A stretch of 64,000 nucleotides of DNA, from NCBI RefSeq assembly GCF_028858725.1, contig NC_084760.1, positions 56,259,367-56,323,366 on the forward strand. Reading direction: 5' to 3'. Under the pieces are notes generated by a model. It was not told the origin of the DNA. It was given only the letters and a program-made list of their open reading frames with translations, and searched no databases. Every line of letters starts with the position of its first letter. Position 1 is the stretch's first letter. The position numbers and the translations under genes were made by a program. This document shows positions 1-13,132 of this stretch, piece by piece. The stretch is from Colius striatus. Taxonomy: Eukaryota > Chordata > Aves > Coliiformes > Coliidae.

Positions 1-1491
1 CATGACCGAGACTTCAGATAACAGAGATCTTTATAACATGCATGTTCAGGTGGAAAGGAAGAAAAAAAAAGCAGTATTATACAGTGAGAATCTGCCAGGT
101 TAAAGCTTAAGTACTTAGGTATTTTCAGGATACTCTCTGATTTACTATCTTAATTAATAGTTTCAAAGAACTAAATGACATATTAATGAAATTCATAGAA
201 AACAACAACTGACAGGAGATGCAAACATATTTAGGAGAGAGACGATATCCAAAAATTGGAAGAACCAGTTAGTGGGAAAATATGCAAATGCAAATGTAAA
301 GTAAGATTGTATACAAAGTACTGGGGTTTTAGAAAAAAAGACCAATGATCATTAAAAATGTAATACCTTTAGGCCAAGATTTTGGACAGAAGTGTGGAAA
401 ACATTCAAAAGTCTAATTGGAGAGTTTGTTACATATTTCCAGTGTTACATTATAGAAGTTTGGTGCAGTATTGTTAGTATTAAAGGAATAAATAGCCGTT
501 GGGAGGTTTGAAGTTGCCTGATTAAAGAAAAACTGCTGTAAATTATAATAGGTTTTATATCTTTTTACACCACATATTGAATCTACCAACAAAAGAGTAC
601 TATATATTGTACATTGACAAGTTGTTTTATTAGACATTACTTAAAAACAGTCTGGATATGAGTGTTCCTAAAATGGATCAGTTTGGTAGATTACGTGAAG
701 AATACGTAGACTCTATCCAATTTTCTTAATTTTTGAAGAGAAAATGTGAATAATTATGTAGACCATCTAGTGAAACCAAGTGGAATCAACAGTTCCATAA
801 TGTAAAAGGAAGACTCAACATTTTCTTAAGCATGAGTGCAAAAGATACTTGAGCCAAGGAAAAATATTACATAAAGAGTAGTTCAAGTTCACAACAGATA
901 ACTAAATAGCTTTTTTTTAAAAAATAAAGGAATTGAGTATAAGCAGATAATTTTAATTTTTTTACAAGTCAACATGAAAGCTACATATTAGAATTCAGCA
1001 CACACTAAGAGTGTGAGAATTGCCAAATATCAAGCCAAGCTACATCATACAAAAAGTAATCAAAACAAGAGGACATTAGCCATGCAAAATTGAGAGCAAA
1101 AAATGGAAGAAAAAGGCTGTTTATTCTAGGAACAGGCAAATGGTTAAAAATTACTTATTTGCCCCCAATTCTAAATTAAAATCTTGTCAAAACTTTCAGT
1201 AATGACAATAATATGAAATATGGAGAAAAATATGAAAATAAGGAATGGAAATATGATTTAATGCTTCATGGGAAAAAAAAAAGCCTAAAAAATTCTACGT
1301 AATACAGATGAGGGAGATGAGATATTCTTTATTCCTGAATTTTGAAAGAACCACATTTGAAAGCACAAGTCTATTAGATCAATCTATTCTTGGTCAACCT
1401 TTCCTAGGTGATACCTTATACTCGGACAACAATGGTAAAGCCTACATTTAAAATGTAGAGGGAAACATTAAGTGATTTGGGATAGTGAGTT
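1..1491. other. NKAIN2 intron 1, unassigned AT-rich sequence
   Basis: The strand sense of the host gene is +. This stretch is strongly AT-rich with short A and T runs. The only open frames are short and of low-complexity composition. I see no gene or recognisable repeat. Confidence 0.6.
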
Positions 1492-1825
1492 CACAGAATC
1501 ACAGAATCACAGAATGATAGGGGTTGGAAAGAACCTCTAGACATCACCTAGTCCAACCCCCCTGCTAAAGCAGGTCAACCTAGATCAGGTCACTCAGGAA
1601 TGCATCCAGGTGGGTTTCAAAAACCTCCAGAGGAGACTCCACACTCTTCCTGGACAGCCTGTGCCAGGGCTCCCTCACCCTCACAGTGAAATAGATTTTC
1701 TCTTATGTTTAAATGGAACTTTTTGTGTTTCAGCATCTTACCATTACCCCTTGTCCTATCACTAGATATAACAGAAAAAAATGATGTCCTAACCTCCTGA
1801 CGTCCACTATTTAGATATTTCTAGT
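1492..1825 (-). mobile_element. CR1 LINE 3' end fragment
   Basis: The left edge has the reverse complement of the CR1 tail (tcacagaatcacagaatcac, 1491-1510). This is followed by the standard antisense 3' UTR blocks: ggttggaaagaacctctaga, agtccaacccccctgc, acctccagaggagactcc, and caccctcacagtgaaatag. The copy fades out after 'cactatttagatatttcta', so it is 5'-truncated and contains only the 3' UTR and the last codons of ORF2. Divergence is moderate. Confidence 0.93.
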
Positions 1826-4800
1826 TCATCTGGCGTTAATGGAATGCAAAGTTTTAGAACAAATTTCAATTGAAACGTAATGAAATGTATGAAGGCAATT
1901 AGAAATGGGACGAAACACAACATGTTTTTAACTGCAATTTTTCTTTGATAAATAATTTTCTAAGCAGACGACATGCAGTAAAGCTCATCTATTTGGATTT
2001 TAGTTAAATATGCGATGCAGTGCCAAAGAGTAAATTAAAAATACGTTTGCTACAAGAATTTTAATGTGCTGCAAGGAATTGACTAAAGGGGAGAAAACCA
2101 TGTGTGATACTGAAAGAGATAAGATACATGGTGGGGGAAGGTAGATATTGCAGGAGTTTCTTTGCATTAGTTTCTAGAGGTTGTCATTTAATATTTCTTT
2201 ATTGACTTTAATCCAAAAGGTAGGAGGATGCCATTGCTATTTGTATATTGAACATGCTTAGAAGTATTTTGTCAATTCAAAGACAAACTTCCATAGGAAA
2301 AGGAAAGAATTGTAAAGATTTGATGATTTAAGTAATAAGAATGGGAACATGGGATGAAATTAATTAGTCCTGTGGATAGTCATAGATTTAAGTACTGCTA
2401 CAAATTTTTACTGTAAACTGGGAGATACTCACAAGGTGAAGAGGAAAAAAAGTTGTTTGTATTAGATGACTGAATCATCAAAATCATTCAGATGTGAAGA
2501 AAGCAAACTAAGTCGAAGGGTTGGCTCTGAAAATGAAAATATACTAATGTCTCTGTGTAAGGAAATACTAAGGCCTCCTCTGAAAAGCTTTGTAAATTTG
2601 AGGTAATTAAGTCTAACAAAAACTGAGTTCACCGCATAACTGCTGAATGAAAGGATCCCAAAAGAATCAAGCAGAGGAAAAGTAGATGTAGTAGATGATA
2701 CCAAGAATCTGAAAAAAACTAAGACTGAGAGCTAATATGATTGTTTCCTATAAATTCACCACCAGAATTATATAAATACAGGAAGGAAGAAAGTAGTTAT
2801 AACAAGATAATTAATTGAATATAAATTGTCAGTTAATTATTTAAACTGGAAACTAGAATATTGTAGCAATAACAACTTTGTGTTTAAAACTTTCAATCAG
2901 AAATAGTAAAATATGAAACTATTTGCTTTTGAGTTAGTATGTATTTACTGCACAAAATAAATTACATGGAGTAGCACTATATTAAAGTCACTGAGCCATC
3001 AATTTTTTTCAGTCCAATTTTTTTTTTCATAACTAAAGGGAAACATGATATGAGTATGTGAAATAATTTTCATTTTTCCTTTCCATTATTGTTTTTAATG
3101 TGGTGCATAGTGATCATGTTACTTTAAGAGTGCTGGAATTTAATATCTGAAAGGATAAAATTACTCTCTTCCTTTGTCTCTGAAATAGCTCTTTAAGAAA
3201 AATGATGGTAACTTAATCTCTTGGGACTTTTAAAACCAGCTTCAACAAGCTACTGAAGATAAATACTTCAGGGAAAAAACTGAGAGTGGAAGGAAAAGGT
3301 TTGAGCAGTTTTTCCCTTCCCTATTTCCTGGAGTGCCAGCTTTTCTGCTGTTCTTTGCTCTGGTGTGGTACTCTCAGGTCTGCACACAGAGCTACTGCCC
3401 TTCTGAATGCCAAGATTAGCTAAGTAGTGAGCGCAAATGTTCAGTAGCTATTTTCAGATTTAAGTCATTTTCTATTTCACTTTTTTTTTCTTTTAATTAC
3501 AACAACCACTCGCCCGTAAATTGTGCATACCCTTTGATTGTTAATGGGAGATTTAATTTTCTGGTTGAATATTCTGTTGAATATTCATTCTTATTGAGTA
3601 TTCCACTCAAAGAAAATAGCGGTTTCTGGAAACTAATAGCATGTATCCAAGATCTATTGAGAAAGATGTAGAACTGTGGAAATCCTGTCTTCTTTTTTTT
3701 TTTTTTCCAGCGTGAATCAAAAGGAACAAATTTGTCCATGAAAAATAAGTACATTCAATTTTCTGTGAGAAACTTTTCTTACAAATAAAAGCTAAGAAAC
3801 TTCTAAGACTCTTCTGAATGTAATCAGTGTTGCTTTAGGAGTAGAGCAGAAAATCCCCAGACTATCACAGAAATAACTGCTTTTACTCTTACAAAGAAAG
3901 GAGTACTTAAATGATAAAATGTGCCAGGACTGTAGTTTTCTGGAGTCACTGTCTTTTAGGTAAAGCTAAAATTTCAGAATTTACACTGTACAAGAAGACC
4001 ATTCAACATTCACCGAGTCTTTTAGACTTAATGGTGTTTCATTGGAAGCCAAACAGTCTGTATGTACATTCCAGATTTAGAAACATTTGTACTGTAGGGA
4101 GTGATTCTGCACTGGAATGGAAAAAGAAGCAATTTGTAACCTAACAATATCTCTTATAATCAGGCCCTTTTTCTGAATTTGCACAAAACTTTTATCCCGC
4201 TGGCTTTTTCATACTCGAACAGAGCAGCCAAGTTAACAATTACACTAATATGTTTCAATTCTCACTTTGATGGTCCAGTTTGAAATAGAAAATAAGTTCA
4301 TTGTGAACTTTTTTAACATTAATGAAGGGAAGAAGAATGTTTCACTTCCTGAATTAAGCACTGATGCACTGAAATTGTCCAGTTTAATTCCCCGGTTGAA
4401 TTTGTGAATTACTAATGTGGCAGGAAAAACCCAAAAAACCTTAACTCTTGCTTTTACTGCACCTGTCAGGAAGGCAATATTCCTTCCTATCTTGAAAGGA
4501 GTGTTACATTTTTAGGCAAGCACTTACTTAATTCTAATCTTATTTTATCTGGCCTCGTGTTTAAAGTCTGAATTTTTATTTAGAGATGTGTAATATCACA
4601 ATGTTAGTTTTAGTTAGTTAGTTATTAGTGTTTATTGAACATTGGGAAGTTCATTGAAGTCAACGGAAAATAGTAGAATTGCTATTATTTAATGGTGGCA
4701 TTTTCAGTAAGACCAAGTTGCTAGGCAAAGTATTGTTAGGTGTACTATAAATTTTAAAATAACATATTATTACATGTGTAATTACATGGCCTAGAAACAC

Positions 4801-6629
4801 TCCGTTTAATAAGTGCATCTTGTTATTTGACACACAATTATGATAATGCAATAGAATTGGAAAGTAATTTAAATGTAATTATAATTTTAGGGCTTAGAAG
4901 ATAAATCATACAGAACATGGAACGTGTTCTCACAGCATACGTCTGAAATACCGTTTTACCTTTGAAATTTTTTTTTTTTCAAATGGAATAGAATAAGAGT
5001 TATTTGTAAATCAAAATACAATCATGCTGCTCAGTGCTTCATTTCAGTTTCAAGTTTAGACTTGCACAATTAAGACAATCACAAAGTACATCCATAACTG
5101 AGGTTCAGAAAAATAAGAATATGTATCATGACTTCAGTTTTTCTGTTTCACTAATGCATAACCTAATAATAAGTAATGTATCTGTATTTATAATTCACCA
5201 TTAAAATTCTTATCAAGGTTATTGCATTGCGTATGTTCATGTCTTATTTTTATAGAGATATCTTAAGATTCATTCACTGCCCCCATATCATGATAAAGCA
5301 AATTTTGGCAAATAGTAATAATAATGGATTATGATTTGATTGCACTAGACCCTTATTCTTTAAGTTTGGTATTTAGAAACTGGATTTTGTTATGGATTTA
5401 GTTATTATGAGATACATATTTATTTTTTACATTTCATGTCCTGTTTTGTATTTAAAACTCTTCCCTTTCAGAATATCTTAATATTTTTTTTCCCACAGGC
5501 CTTTCAGTCACATACAGTGTGGCTAAATTTAAGATACTGAAATCCTTAATATTTTTTTAATGAATTAGTGCTTAAATTTGCAAGGTTAGCAGGATATAAT
5601 CATTCATTCTTTTATCACAAAAATAATTATGGTCGGTCTTCAAGGACCACTTTTATCTTCTTTGATCTTTTGGCTGATAGTTCACTAGTGAATATTTCAC
5701 TAAACGCCGTTGAATGTGTACAACCTTTTTTCATGCTTGTTTTCCTTGAGGAGTACAATTCTTTTCCAAAATATTATTGTTATTGAGAATGTATTCTTTA
5801 ATATTCTGCTTAAATCTTTCTTTTCGTACTTACAAGCCATTACTTCTTCCTGTGTTCATACATAATTTTTCTTATATTGTTAGATTGAATGTATTTACAG
5901 ACTGCAATCGGGATTTTTTTTTGTGGATTATAGGTTTAAATTTCCACTTTTGGCTCATTTTTCTTGTTCTCGACTCCCAATAACCTTTTTTTCCCTGCTC
6001 CTCTTCATATTTTCATGTACTTTTTTTATGCTCTCCTTCTACTATAGAGCCAAGAATACAAGATTTATGAAAAAATACTGAAAATGGAAAGATACAAAAA
6101 ACAATTGTGGTTATGAAGACATATCCTCTCTCAGTGAGGACTTAAAAATTTATTCTTTTTATGGGCAGTCATATAATTATGTTCTTCCTCTGCATTAGAA
6201 ATACAATCCTCTACATACCTGGGACAGAGGCATGTTCTTATTCCATTTTCTGTCTCTTGTCCTCAGGCATCACATTTCCTGGATTAGTGACTAGTAATCT
6301 TTAGGTCAGTATATCATGAGGTGAGGGCCACCACCAACTTCACAGTTACTTTATCCTTTCTCCATGTTTTTTTCTTGAAAATGGCTGAACTGCTGGAGTT
6401 TGTGCTACTCTTGGGTCTTTATGCCCTGAACGCTTCCATAGGACCAGGCACTTCATGGGGTTTAGGTACTTGGTTTGCAAGTCTGAAATGAACTGGACCA
6501 AGAGAGATGCATAGATTCATTCACCTCTCCAAAGATGGCAGTATATATCACAATATATCAGTATATATCACAATAGAAATTCATCTGTCTGGGTAACTTT
6601 ATTCAAGAAGATGTAGGTGCTTTCAGCCT
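1826..6629. other. NKAIN2 intron 1, no gene seen
   Basis: AT-rich intronic sequence. It holds a T14 tract at 3693-3706, a short TTAG-type simple repeat at about 4602-4628, and a 20-bp tandem duplication at 6539-6578 listed separately. Open frames here are short and show no recognisable domain. Confidence 0.55.
6539..6578. repeat. Two-copy 20-bp tandem duplication
   Basis: The motif cagtatatatcacaata occurs at 6539-6555 and again at 6559-6575, giving two head-to-tail 20-bp units. It is a small local slippage duplication without evident function. Confidence 0.8.
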
Positions 6630-6897
6630 TAGAATCATAGAATGGTAGGGATTGGAAGGGTCCTTTAGAGATCATCTAGTCCAAAACCTCTGCAGAAGCA
6701 GGGTCACCTAGGTCAGGTCGCACAGGAACATGTCCAGATGGGTCTTGAAGACCTCCAAGGAAGGAGACTCCACAACTCCACTGTGCAGCCTGTTCCACTG
6801 CTCCATCACCCTCACAGTGAAATAGTTTTTTCTTATATTTAAGTGGAGCTTTTGTGTTCCAGCTTCATCCCATTACCCCTTGTCCTGTTGCTAGCTA
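6630..6897 (-). mobile_element. CR1 LINE 3' end fragment
   Basis: It opens with agaatcatagaatggtaggg and continues with gaagggtcctttagagatca, agcagggtcacctaggtcag, gtcttgaagacctccaagga and ccattaccccttgtcctgtt. These are the antisense 3' UTR and ORF2 end of CR1. It is 5'-truncated at 'gttgctag'. A 7-bp direct repeat, ctttcag, sits on either side (6620-6626 and 6898-6904) and could be a target-site duplication. Confidence 0.93.
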
Positions 6898-6905
6898 CTT
6901 TCAGA

Positions 6906-6945
6906 CTTTTGTTTGTTTGTTTGTTTGTTTTGTTTTTGTTATATT
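6906..6945. repeat. (GTTT)n simple repeat
   Basis: A run of GTTT units (gtttgtttgtttgtttgttt and derivatives) lies directly beside the 5' end of the CR1 insertion at 6630-6897. It is an ordinary intronic microsatellite. Confidence 0.85.
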
Positions 6946-9900
6946 ATGCTTTTAGATATAGGGCAAAACCGCAATGTAGTATTTTAGATGGCTAACATTA
7001 ACTTCCACCACATATCAAAACTTTAGATGTCTGTCTCAAGTGCCAGTGCAGTCAAAAGTTCACTAGCATCTGTAGCTGCCAGAATGACTACCTAAATGCC
7101 TTACAAAATAAGAGGCAACAGATTGATGACTCTGAATTGCTGTGGTGGGCTGTTTTGGTCATACATCTGATTTAGCCAGCTGCAGAAGGCAACAGGGGCT
7201 GCTTAAGCTAATTTTCTCTTATGTATGATGTTTATATAAGAATAATATATAGAAGAAATTTTAGTTGCTTCCTGGCTACCCTGCTTGCATTTTCACCTTT
7301 TCTTTCTTTGCCATATTGTTCCAGAAGGAGACAGAGGGTTCTTTCATTGAGAATACCACCAAATGACCCTGCTTCTTCACGTAGGGCACTAGGAGAACAC
7401 CAAAGGCCATACACAGCTTAGAATGAATGTCATCTGTTTTATGATTAGTGCTTAACCACTAAGCTGTTAAATCCAAATCTAAGGGGTTTTTAAATATAAT
7501 GTATATACAAAATCCATGTCTATGTGCCTGATTGTGAATCATAATGGAACCTTTGGAAAGAAATGTCCTTTCTTTTTGGGGCAATTTTGAGCATGCAGAG
7601 ATGAATAAATGGGATAAATCAACCTGGTGACTTTAACCACCTTCAGAATTAGTCTGCTGGAGAGCAGATTAGTTGGAAGTCTTTTTAAGGACCACAACTG
7701 GTTTTAGGCAAAAAAAATCTAGCCTTTCCTGCCAAAACAGCAAAGTGGCATCCTAAGCATTTATCATGGAAAGTCTTCAAACATATCTAAATCCGGATAT
7801 TATGTTCTCCCACTACACAGTGATAGGGTAAGAGGGCAGTGCAAGGGCCTGTCACACAGTTTTGAGAAAGCTGCATTGGCTCCTACAGTCTTCAGACAAC
7901 AGACTATACACACAGTGAAAGAATACTGGTGTTATTGTTCTGAAGTCCTTACAACACTAAGCAAAATCCTAATTCAGGAAATATTATTTACAGTTGTGTG
8001 AAGCTGTACTATTAACAAGCATTTAAAAAATCTAGAAACTTTTGGCAAAATCCTCAGCCTGATGCTAAGGCTGCCCTGCTCTATTTTGTTTCTAAAAGTC
8101 ATTTGCAATATGTCTTGTTTGGCAAACGGAGATTTCATCTTGTGTGTGACATTCCTGTACACTTTTTTAAACAGCAGGGATCTCTGGCTGTCAGAATGGT
8201 CTATAGGCATAAGTGTTTTTCACTTAGGGCACTGGCATTATTCCAGCCATCTGTTCTAGAACAAATTCCATCCAATGTGAGTTTTTATACTTTTTGTTGT
8301 TTTAGTTATCTTTGACTGAATATTTTATTTGAAAAGTGTTCATCGCTAAGTATTGGCCAGTCAGCACAAGCTACCATTCTCCTCAGGAAAGCTTGATCTG
8401 ATTCAGGTTTTGCGCTGGAGTGGATGTAACAATGAAGTTTAACAATGAACTTCTACAGAATCAGAACTGTATTCAGAATGTATTGTTATGGAGGAGGTAC
8501 GAGAGGGAAACTGCAAGACAAGCAATCCAAAACCAATTTAATAATCCAAATGGCTTCGTACAAGCTCATTCAAATGACAGAGCATCTTTAAAGGCATATA
8601 AATTAACATTGTACATGAAATTTTGAATTCTGTCTCAGGTGAAAACCTTGTCTTGATTTGCTAAGTATAGCTTTCTGAAGCATAAAACTGTCTCCATAAA
8701 GTGTCTTTGGAAAGTGAAAAAAATTTACCATCTTAACAGTAAAGCATGCAAAAAAAAGAAAAAAACACAAGAGAAGTTCTTAATGGAAGTTGAAACTGTT
8801 GGAGCGAGATTAGTTTGGCACAGAGATACTTTATATAGAGTGACAAGGGGAGGAGAAACGAAATTGGAGTAATATAGCTTGACAAGTGCCTGTCACTTCA
8901 GGACTCAGTATAAGATGTATTTGCCTCTGGAATATAGGCTTTAAAAGCCTGCTGATGTTTTTTAATATTTCTTAAGACATTTTCAGCCTCCCTTACATGA
9001 CAGTTACAGTCTCAAAAAACTGAAGAAAACTTGCACATAAGGTGCACTCAGTTCTCTGATAGAACTTCTATAATACAATTCTGTATACAATATAATGTGA
9101 TGTATTGAATTTTGTCAATGCTAGCTAAAACTCACATTTACTTCCTATATGCATATCTTGTATTTCTTAATTGCTTACATTATTTTTCCTAATACACTGT
9201 TTTCCCTAAAATAATACTGTAAGTTTTGCAAAGTGATGGCTAGGCAAAGAGGAAAGATACTGAATTAATAGCATCATTGAGGGAAAGTCTGCAAGTGAAT
9301 TTAATAGCAATATTTTTTTTTTCTTTGATCTCCTTGATGGCTACAGTATGCATGTGCCCATTAGTGCATATGTGACTCAGGACTCCCACCCTGTAACCTT
9401 CTCTTTTCCTCATGGCATTGCTGAGAGCCCCGGAATATGGGACATTCAGAATGTATGTCAAGATTGAGGGTTATCATTAGTATCTGGACATATTGCTGGA
9501 CAATCAGAAAGTCATAAAAGACAGGACAAGGAACAAGGCTGTGGTGATAGTAGTTGTTTTAAAGACAGCAGATTAGATGACCTGCCCATCACTGTGGTTG
9601 TTCAGATTTCATGTCTACATGTCAGTCTTTTTGCTTCAGGTCAGCAAAGTCATCTTGAAACACCTGGGTTTCATTTGGACAGCAGTATGTCACAGAGCAA
9701 CCCAGGTTGTAGGTGTCAATGTAGCAATGGGCTCAAGGATATATCAATTCATCTTCTGTGCTTGCTAAATCAGTAAGGCCTGCTTTAGAAATCTCCAAGA
9801 CAAGGATGTTTTGGTTACCCTTTACCAAATCTATGCAGTAAAACAAAGTATATCTTATGGATTAGGAGGCTATTTCTGAAATTCTTAGCTGAAGGCTTAT

Positions 9901-12392
9901 CAAAGGTTCATTAACACCCAAGTACAATTACACAATGACCTTATTTCAGCAAAGATTCTTTAAAAGTTGATCTTTTTACTTTATATAAAGAATATATTTG
10001 GGGAAAAAAAAAAGCCTTCCTTTTTTTAACCTGAATCCTGTATGTGTTGATCAGGGAAGAAATAAAAGACAAAAAGTGATTTCATGATGTTGATTGCAAA
10101 CCATTAATCGGTTTTGTTTTTCACTGTGAGGTATTTTATTCATCAGTGAAAGGGAAAAAACACACAAAATTAAAAATTCGTTCTCTTCACAAGAAGAGCA
10201 AGACAACAGGCTTTTCTTTGTTTCCTTTTCAGAGGTTAGTTTTGTTGCTCCATTTTCAGGAGGAGCAATAACATCCACAGTGTGAGAATTACAATTATCA
10301 TCATTTTTGCAGTTCTGTAAGTTGTTAGTGATCTGTATCCAGAGAAATAAACTATAAAATCTATTCAGAAAATCTTTTTCTATAGGAGCTATTTCAAATC
10401 CAGAAGCCTCAAACTTTAAAGAAAAGCACCACAAAATTATCTAATTGTTATGCCACAGATTTCTTTTTATCTCAGTTCTTTCATCACTGTGAGTTTGGTT
10501 TTTTGTTTTGTTTTGTAACAGTACCATTTTCAATCTCATCTTTTCTCCTTGAAGAGTAATACTCATCCACAGTTTGACCTTTTGCCAAAGAGCTTTGTAG
10601 TCTCTAAACCCTTTTCTCTCCCTCCTACTTTCTCCGGAGTGATAGCTCTCTGGGAAATGTATTGCTTCTTTCCCAGGCGGTCAGGACTAATCCAGTCAGG
10701 GACCCCACTCCTTACTAAGACGTATGGAAGGTGCTGCAGCCATTTCAACTGAAATGTGCTTCACCCTATTGACAGTTCCTTGGGTTGGTATGTAGGAACG
10801 ATCATCGATTTATCTCATTCACTGTTCTGCCTCTGGCAGTGGCTTATAACACACAATACCAAAAAGGCGGTCATACACATGACACCTGAACAACTGATCA
10901 TTTTGTTTAGCTGGTGTATCTATGATTGCAGCATGCCTGAGAGTCCCTTGACTAGAGTTCCTTTGTCCAAAACAGAAAAGATGAAGAGCTGACCCTATGT
11001 GGTGACCTAGGGTTCTCTGGAGAAAGCCACATAGGAGGTGCAGGGTAGGAATTAAACAGAGCCTGTCCTCCATGCAAGGTGCAGGGAGTGGAGCATCCTT
11101 GTCAGAGTCATTCACAATCACAGCATTGGTATGAACAGAACTTTTGGCTAATTAGGTTGTAAAGATCACCAATGCCTCATATCATGTTGAAATACATCAC
11201 AGGTAGGAGAGATGAAAGAAAGTATACCTGTGAAAGAGAAAAAGAGAAACCCCTCTTTCTTTGGGATATGTTTAAAGATACAAGGCTTTATCTGTAATAG
11301 AATATCTGACCAGAAGAAAAATGCTAGTAGCTGTTAGCATGTCTATATTTGAAAACATTTCATTATTTCATACAGCTGCGCTTAAAAAGATATCCAAAAC
11401 TGGACGCATAATTCATGAGCATTGCACACAGTAATCAGATATGAGTTTTTCTGATTGCAAATTGAAGGTTATTTTGTGTTTACATACAAGTCAGATTTTG
11501 ATTTTGGCTTTTTTTTTTGCTATTTAATCTTGTCATTTTAGGATCTTTAGGAGATAACATAGCATCATGCTTTCAAATGTCAGATCCAGAGGGATTTTTT
11601 TAGCTGGAGGTTTGTTTGTTTGGGTTTTCTTTTTTATACGAGGGCAGGGAGAGATGGGCTTAGGACTTGACTAATTAAAAGTGATTTGTTTTCGTGATCT
11701 CAATGAAGTGTTTTTGCCAGATGCATAAGATACCTCTGAGATTCAGGCAGAATTTTGTCGCATCATCCAGGAAATCCTTATCAAAACACAGCTTGGATCT
11801 CTGGCAGCACCGAGTGTATGGTTTGATAAGTGAGTCCTATTTTCTTGTCTGCACACCAGTCCTTTGTAGCAGAGGGCATTTATTAAGGAAACAGATGGGG
11901 AAACATCAGTTATCTTTTGTGCCTTCTGTTTTCTATAACGGCCAGCAAGACAAGGCAAGCTCAACCAAAATAATTGAAGGCTTCATACAATAAGTCAGGT
12001 AAGTCAGGGGAGAATAGATTCACTACAGCTCCAGCAGCAGTATAGCTCTTGATAAAACAAGGTGGTTTTCTTGTAAGTTAGTAAAACAGCTCAAATTTTG
12101 TAAAGCCAGGGACTTTATTTTTCAAAGAAATTTTGATCAGTGAAATTACTTTGTTCTGATACAGGCCGTTGTGCTAAGTGTACATGTTACTGGTATAAAA
12201 CAGCTCTGAACAAAGGTTATTTAAAAATGGAGTGCTTCAGAAGTGGTGAACCACCACCTGAAGATTTTATGGACTTAGGCAGAAATGATCAGTAACTACA
12301 AAAGTCCCAAGAAAGTTACATTTAATTGTAATCGTATAAATAGCTTCTGTAGTATTAACTCAGGTCTAGTATGTTTATATTTCTCTCTAGTT
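6946..12392. other. NKAIN2 intron 1, unassigned
   Basis: I recognise no coding exon. A slightly GC-richer patch at about 10540-11130 shows overlapping chance frames on both strands but no domain. A 127-codon frame on the minus strand (10051-10434) was examined and has no recognisable motif. There are no recognisable CR1 tails in this 5.4 kb. Confidence 0.5.
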
Positions 12393-13115
12393 TTTTGGTG
12401 AGTTGACCTTGTCCAGCTGCCAGACACTCACCCTGCTGTTCTCACTGTCCTTCCTCAACAAGACAGAAGCAGAAAATAAGATTAAAAAACTTATGGGTCA
12501 AGATAAAGGCAAGGAGATCACTCACCAATTACTGTCACAGACAAAACAGACTCAACTTGGGAAAAAATGAACTTAATTTATTGCCAGTAAAAAAAGGATT
12601 TGGGTAATGTTCCTCATTATCGTCCCCTACCTTCTTTCTCACAGACTCAACTTCACTCCTTCATTCCAATCTCCTCTACCTCCCCACCTCTGAGTGGCAC
12701 AGAGGGACAGAGAATGGGGGCTTGGGGTCAGTCCATGACAGCTCTCTACTGCTCATTTTTCCTCATGCTGTTTCCCTGCTCCAGCCTGGCATCTCCAGAG
12801 ACTGCAAGGGAAACAGCTTAGGCACCTGGAGCAACTCCTCCTTTCCTCCTTTTGGTCTGACCCTGGGTACTATGAGACTGTTTCTAAGACTATTTTTCCC
12901 ACGCTCACTGCTGCTGGACACTGTTTTGCCCTTTCTAATACTCTCCTTCCCCAAGGCTCTACCGTGGTGTCTGCAGAGCCCAACTGTTTCCTGTGGTTAG
13001 GAGGGCTGAAGCGGACAGGAACAGGCTGTGTCTGACATGGGGCAGCCCCAGCCTCTCCTCACAGAGGCCACCCTCCATGTCAGACCCTGCACACCTGCAC
13101 CCAGCACAGGATTAT
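12393..13115. repeat. GC-rich avian interspersed repeat, class uncertain (possibly LTR/ERV-derived)
   Basis: Base composition changes sharply from AT-rich to GC-rich here. The block contains landmarks I recognise as a recurring avian repeat: a 'ggtgagttgacctt' edge, 'gggtcaagataaaggcaagg', 'agatcactcaccaattactg', 'acaaaacagactcaacttgg', an 'aacttaatttattgcc' segment, repeated 'ctccagcctgg'-type lines, and a distal part 'ctcctcacagaggccaccct'. The copy is diverged and the far right is rearranged. I cannot assign the class from sequence alone; LTR-retrotransposon origin is an inference. No coding capacity remains: open frames over this block are short and mutually overlapping. The CR1 at 13133 lies immediately to the right. 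Confidence 0.55.
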
Positions 13116-13132
13116 GAGTAAAATGTGAATTC

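Noticed and set aside
4602..4628. TTAG-rich string considered as interstitial telomere repeat
   Set aside because: The unit is TTAG, not TTAGGG, and only a few copies occur; simple repeat.
6906..6945. GTTT run considered as part of the CR1 tail
   Set aside because: It adjoins the truncated 5' side of the antisense copy, not its 3' tail, so it is an independent microsatellite.
10051..10434. 127-codon open frame on the minus strand
   Set aside because: No recognisable domain, Cys/Phe/Leu composition typical of AT-rich chance frames, and no splice sites tying it to a gene.
12600..13000. Overlapping frames of 60-90 codons (both strands)
   Set aside because: They lie in the GC-rich interspersed repeat and read its sequence in several frames; no protein family fits.
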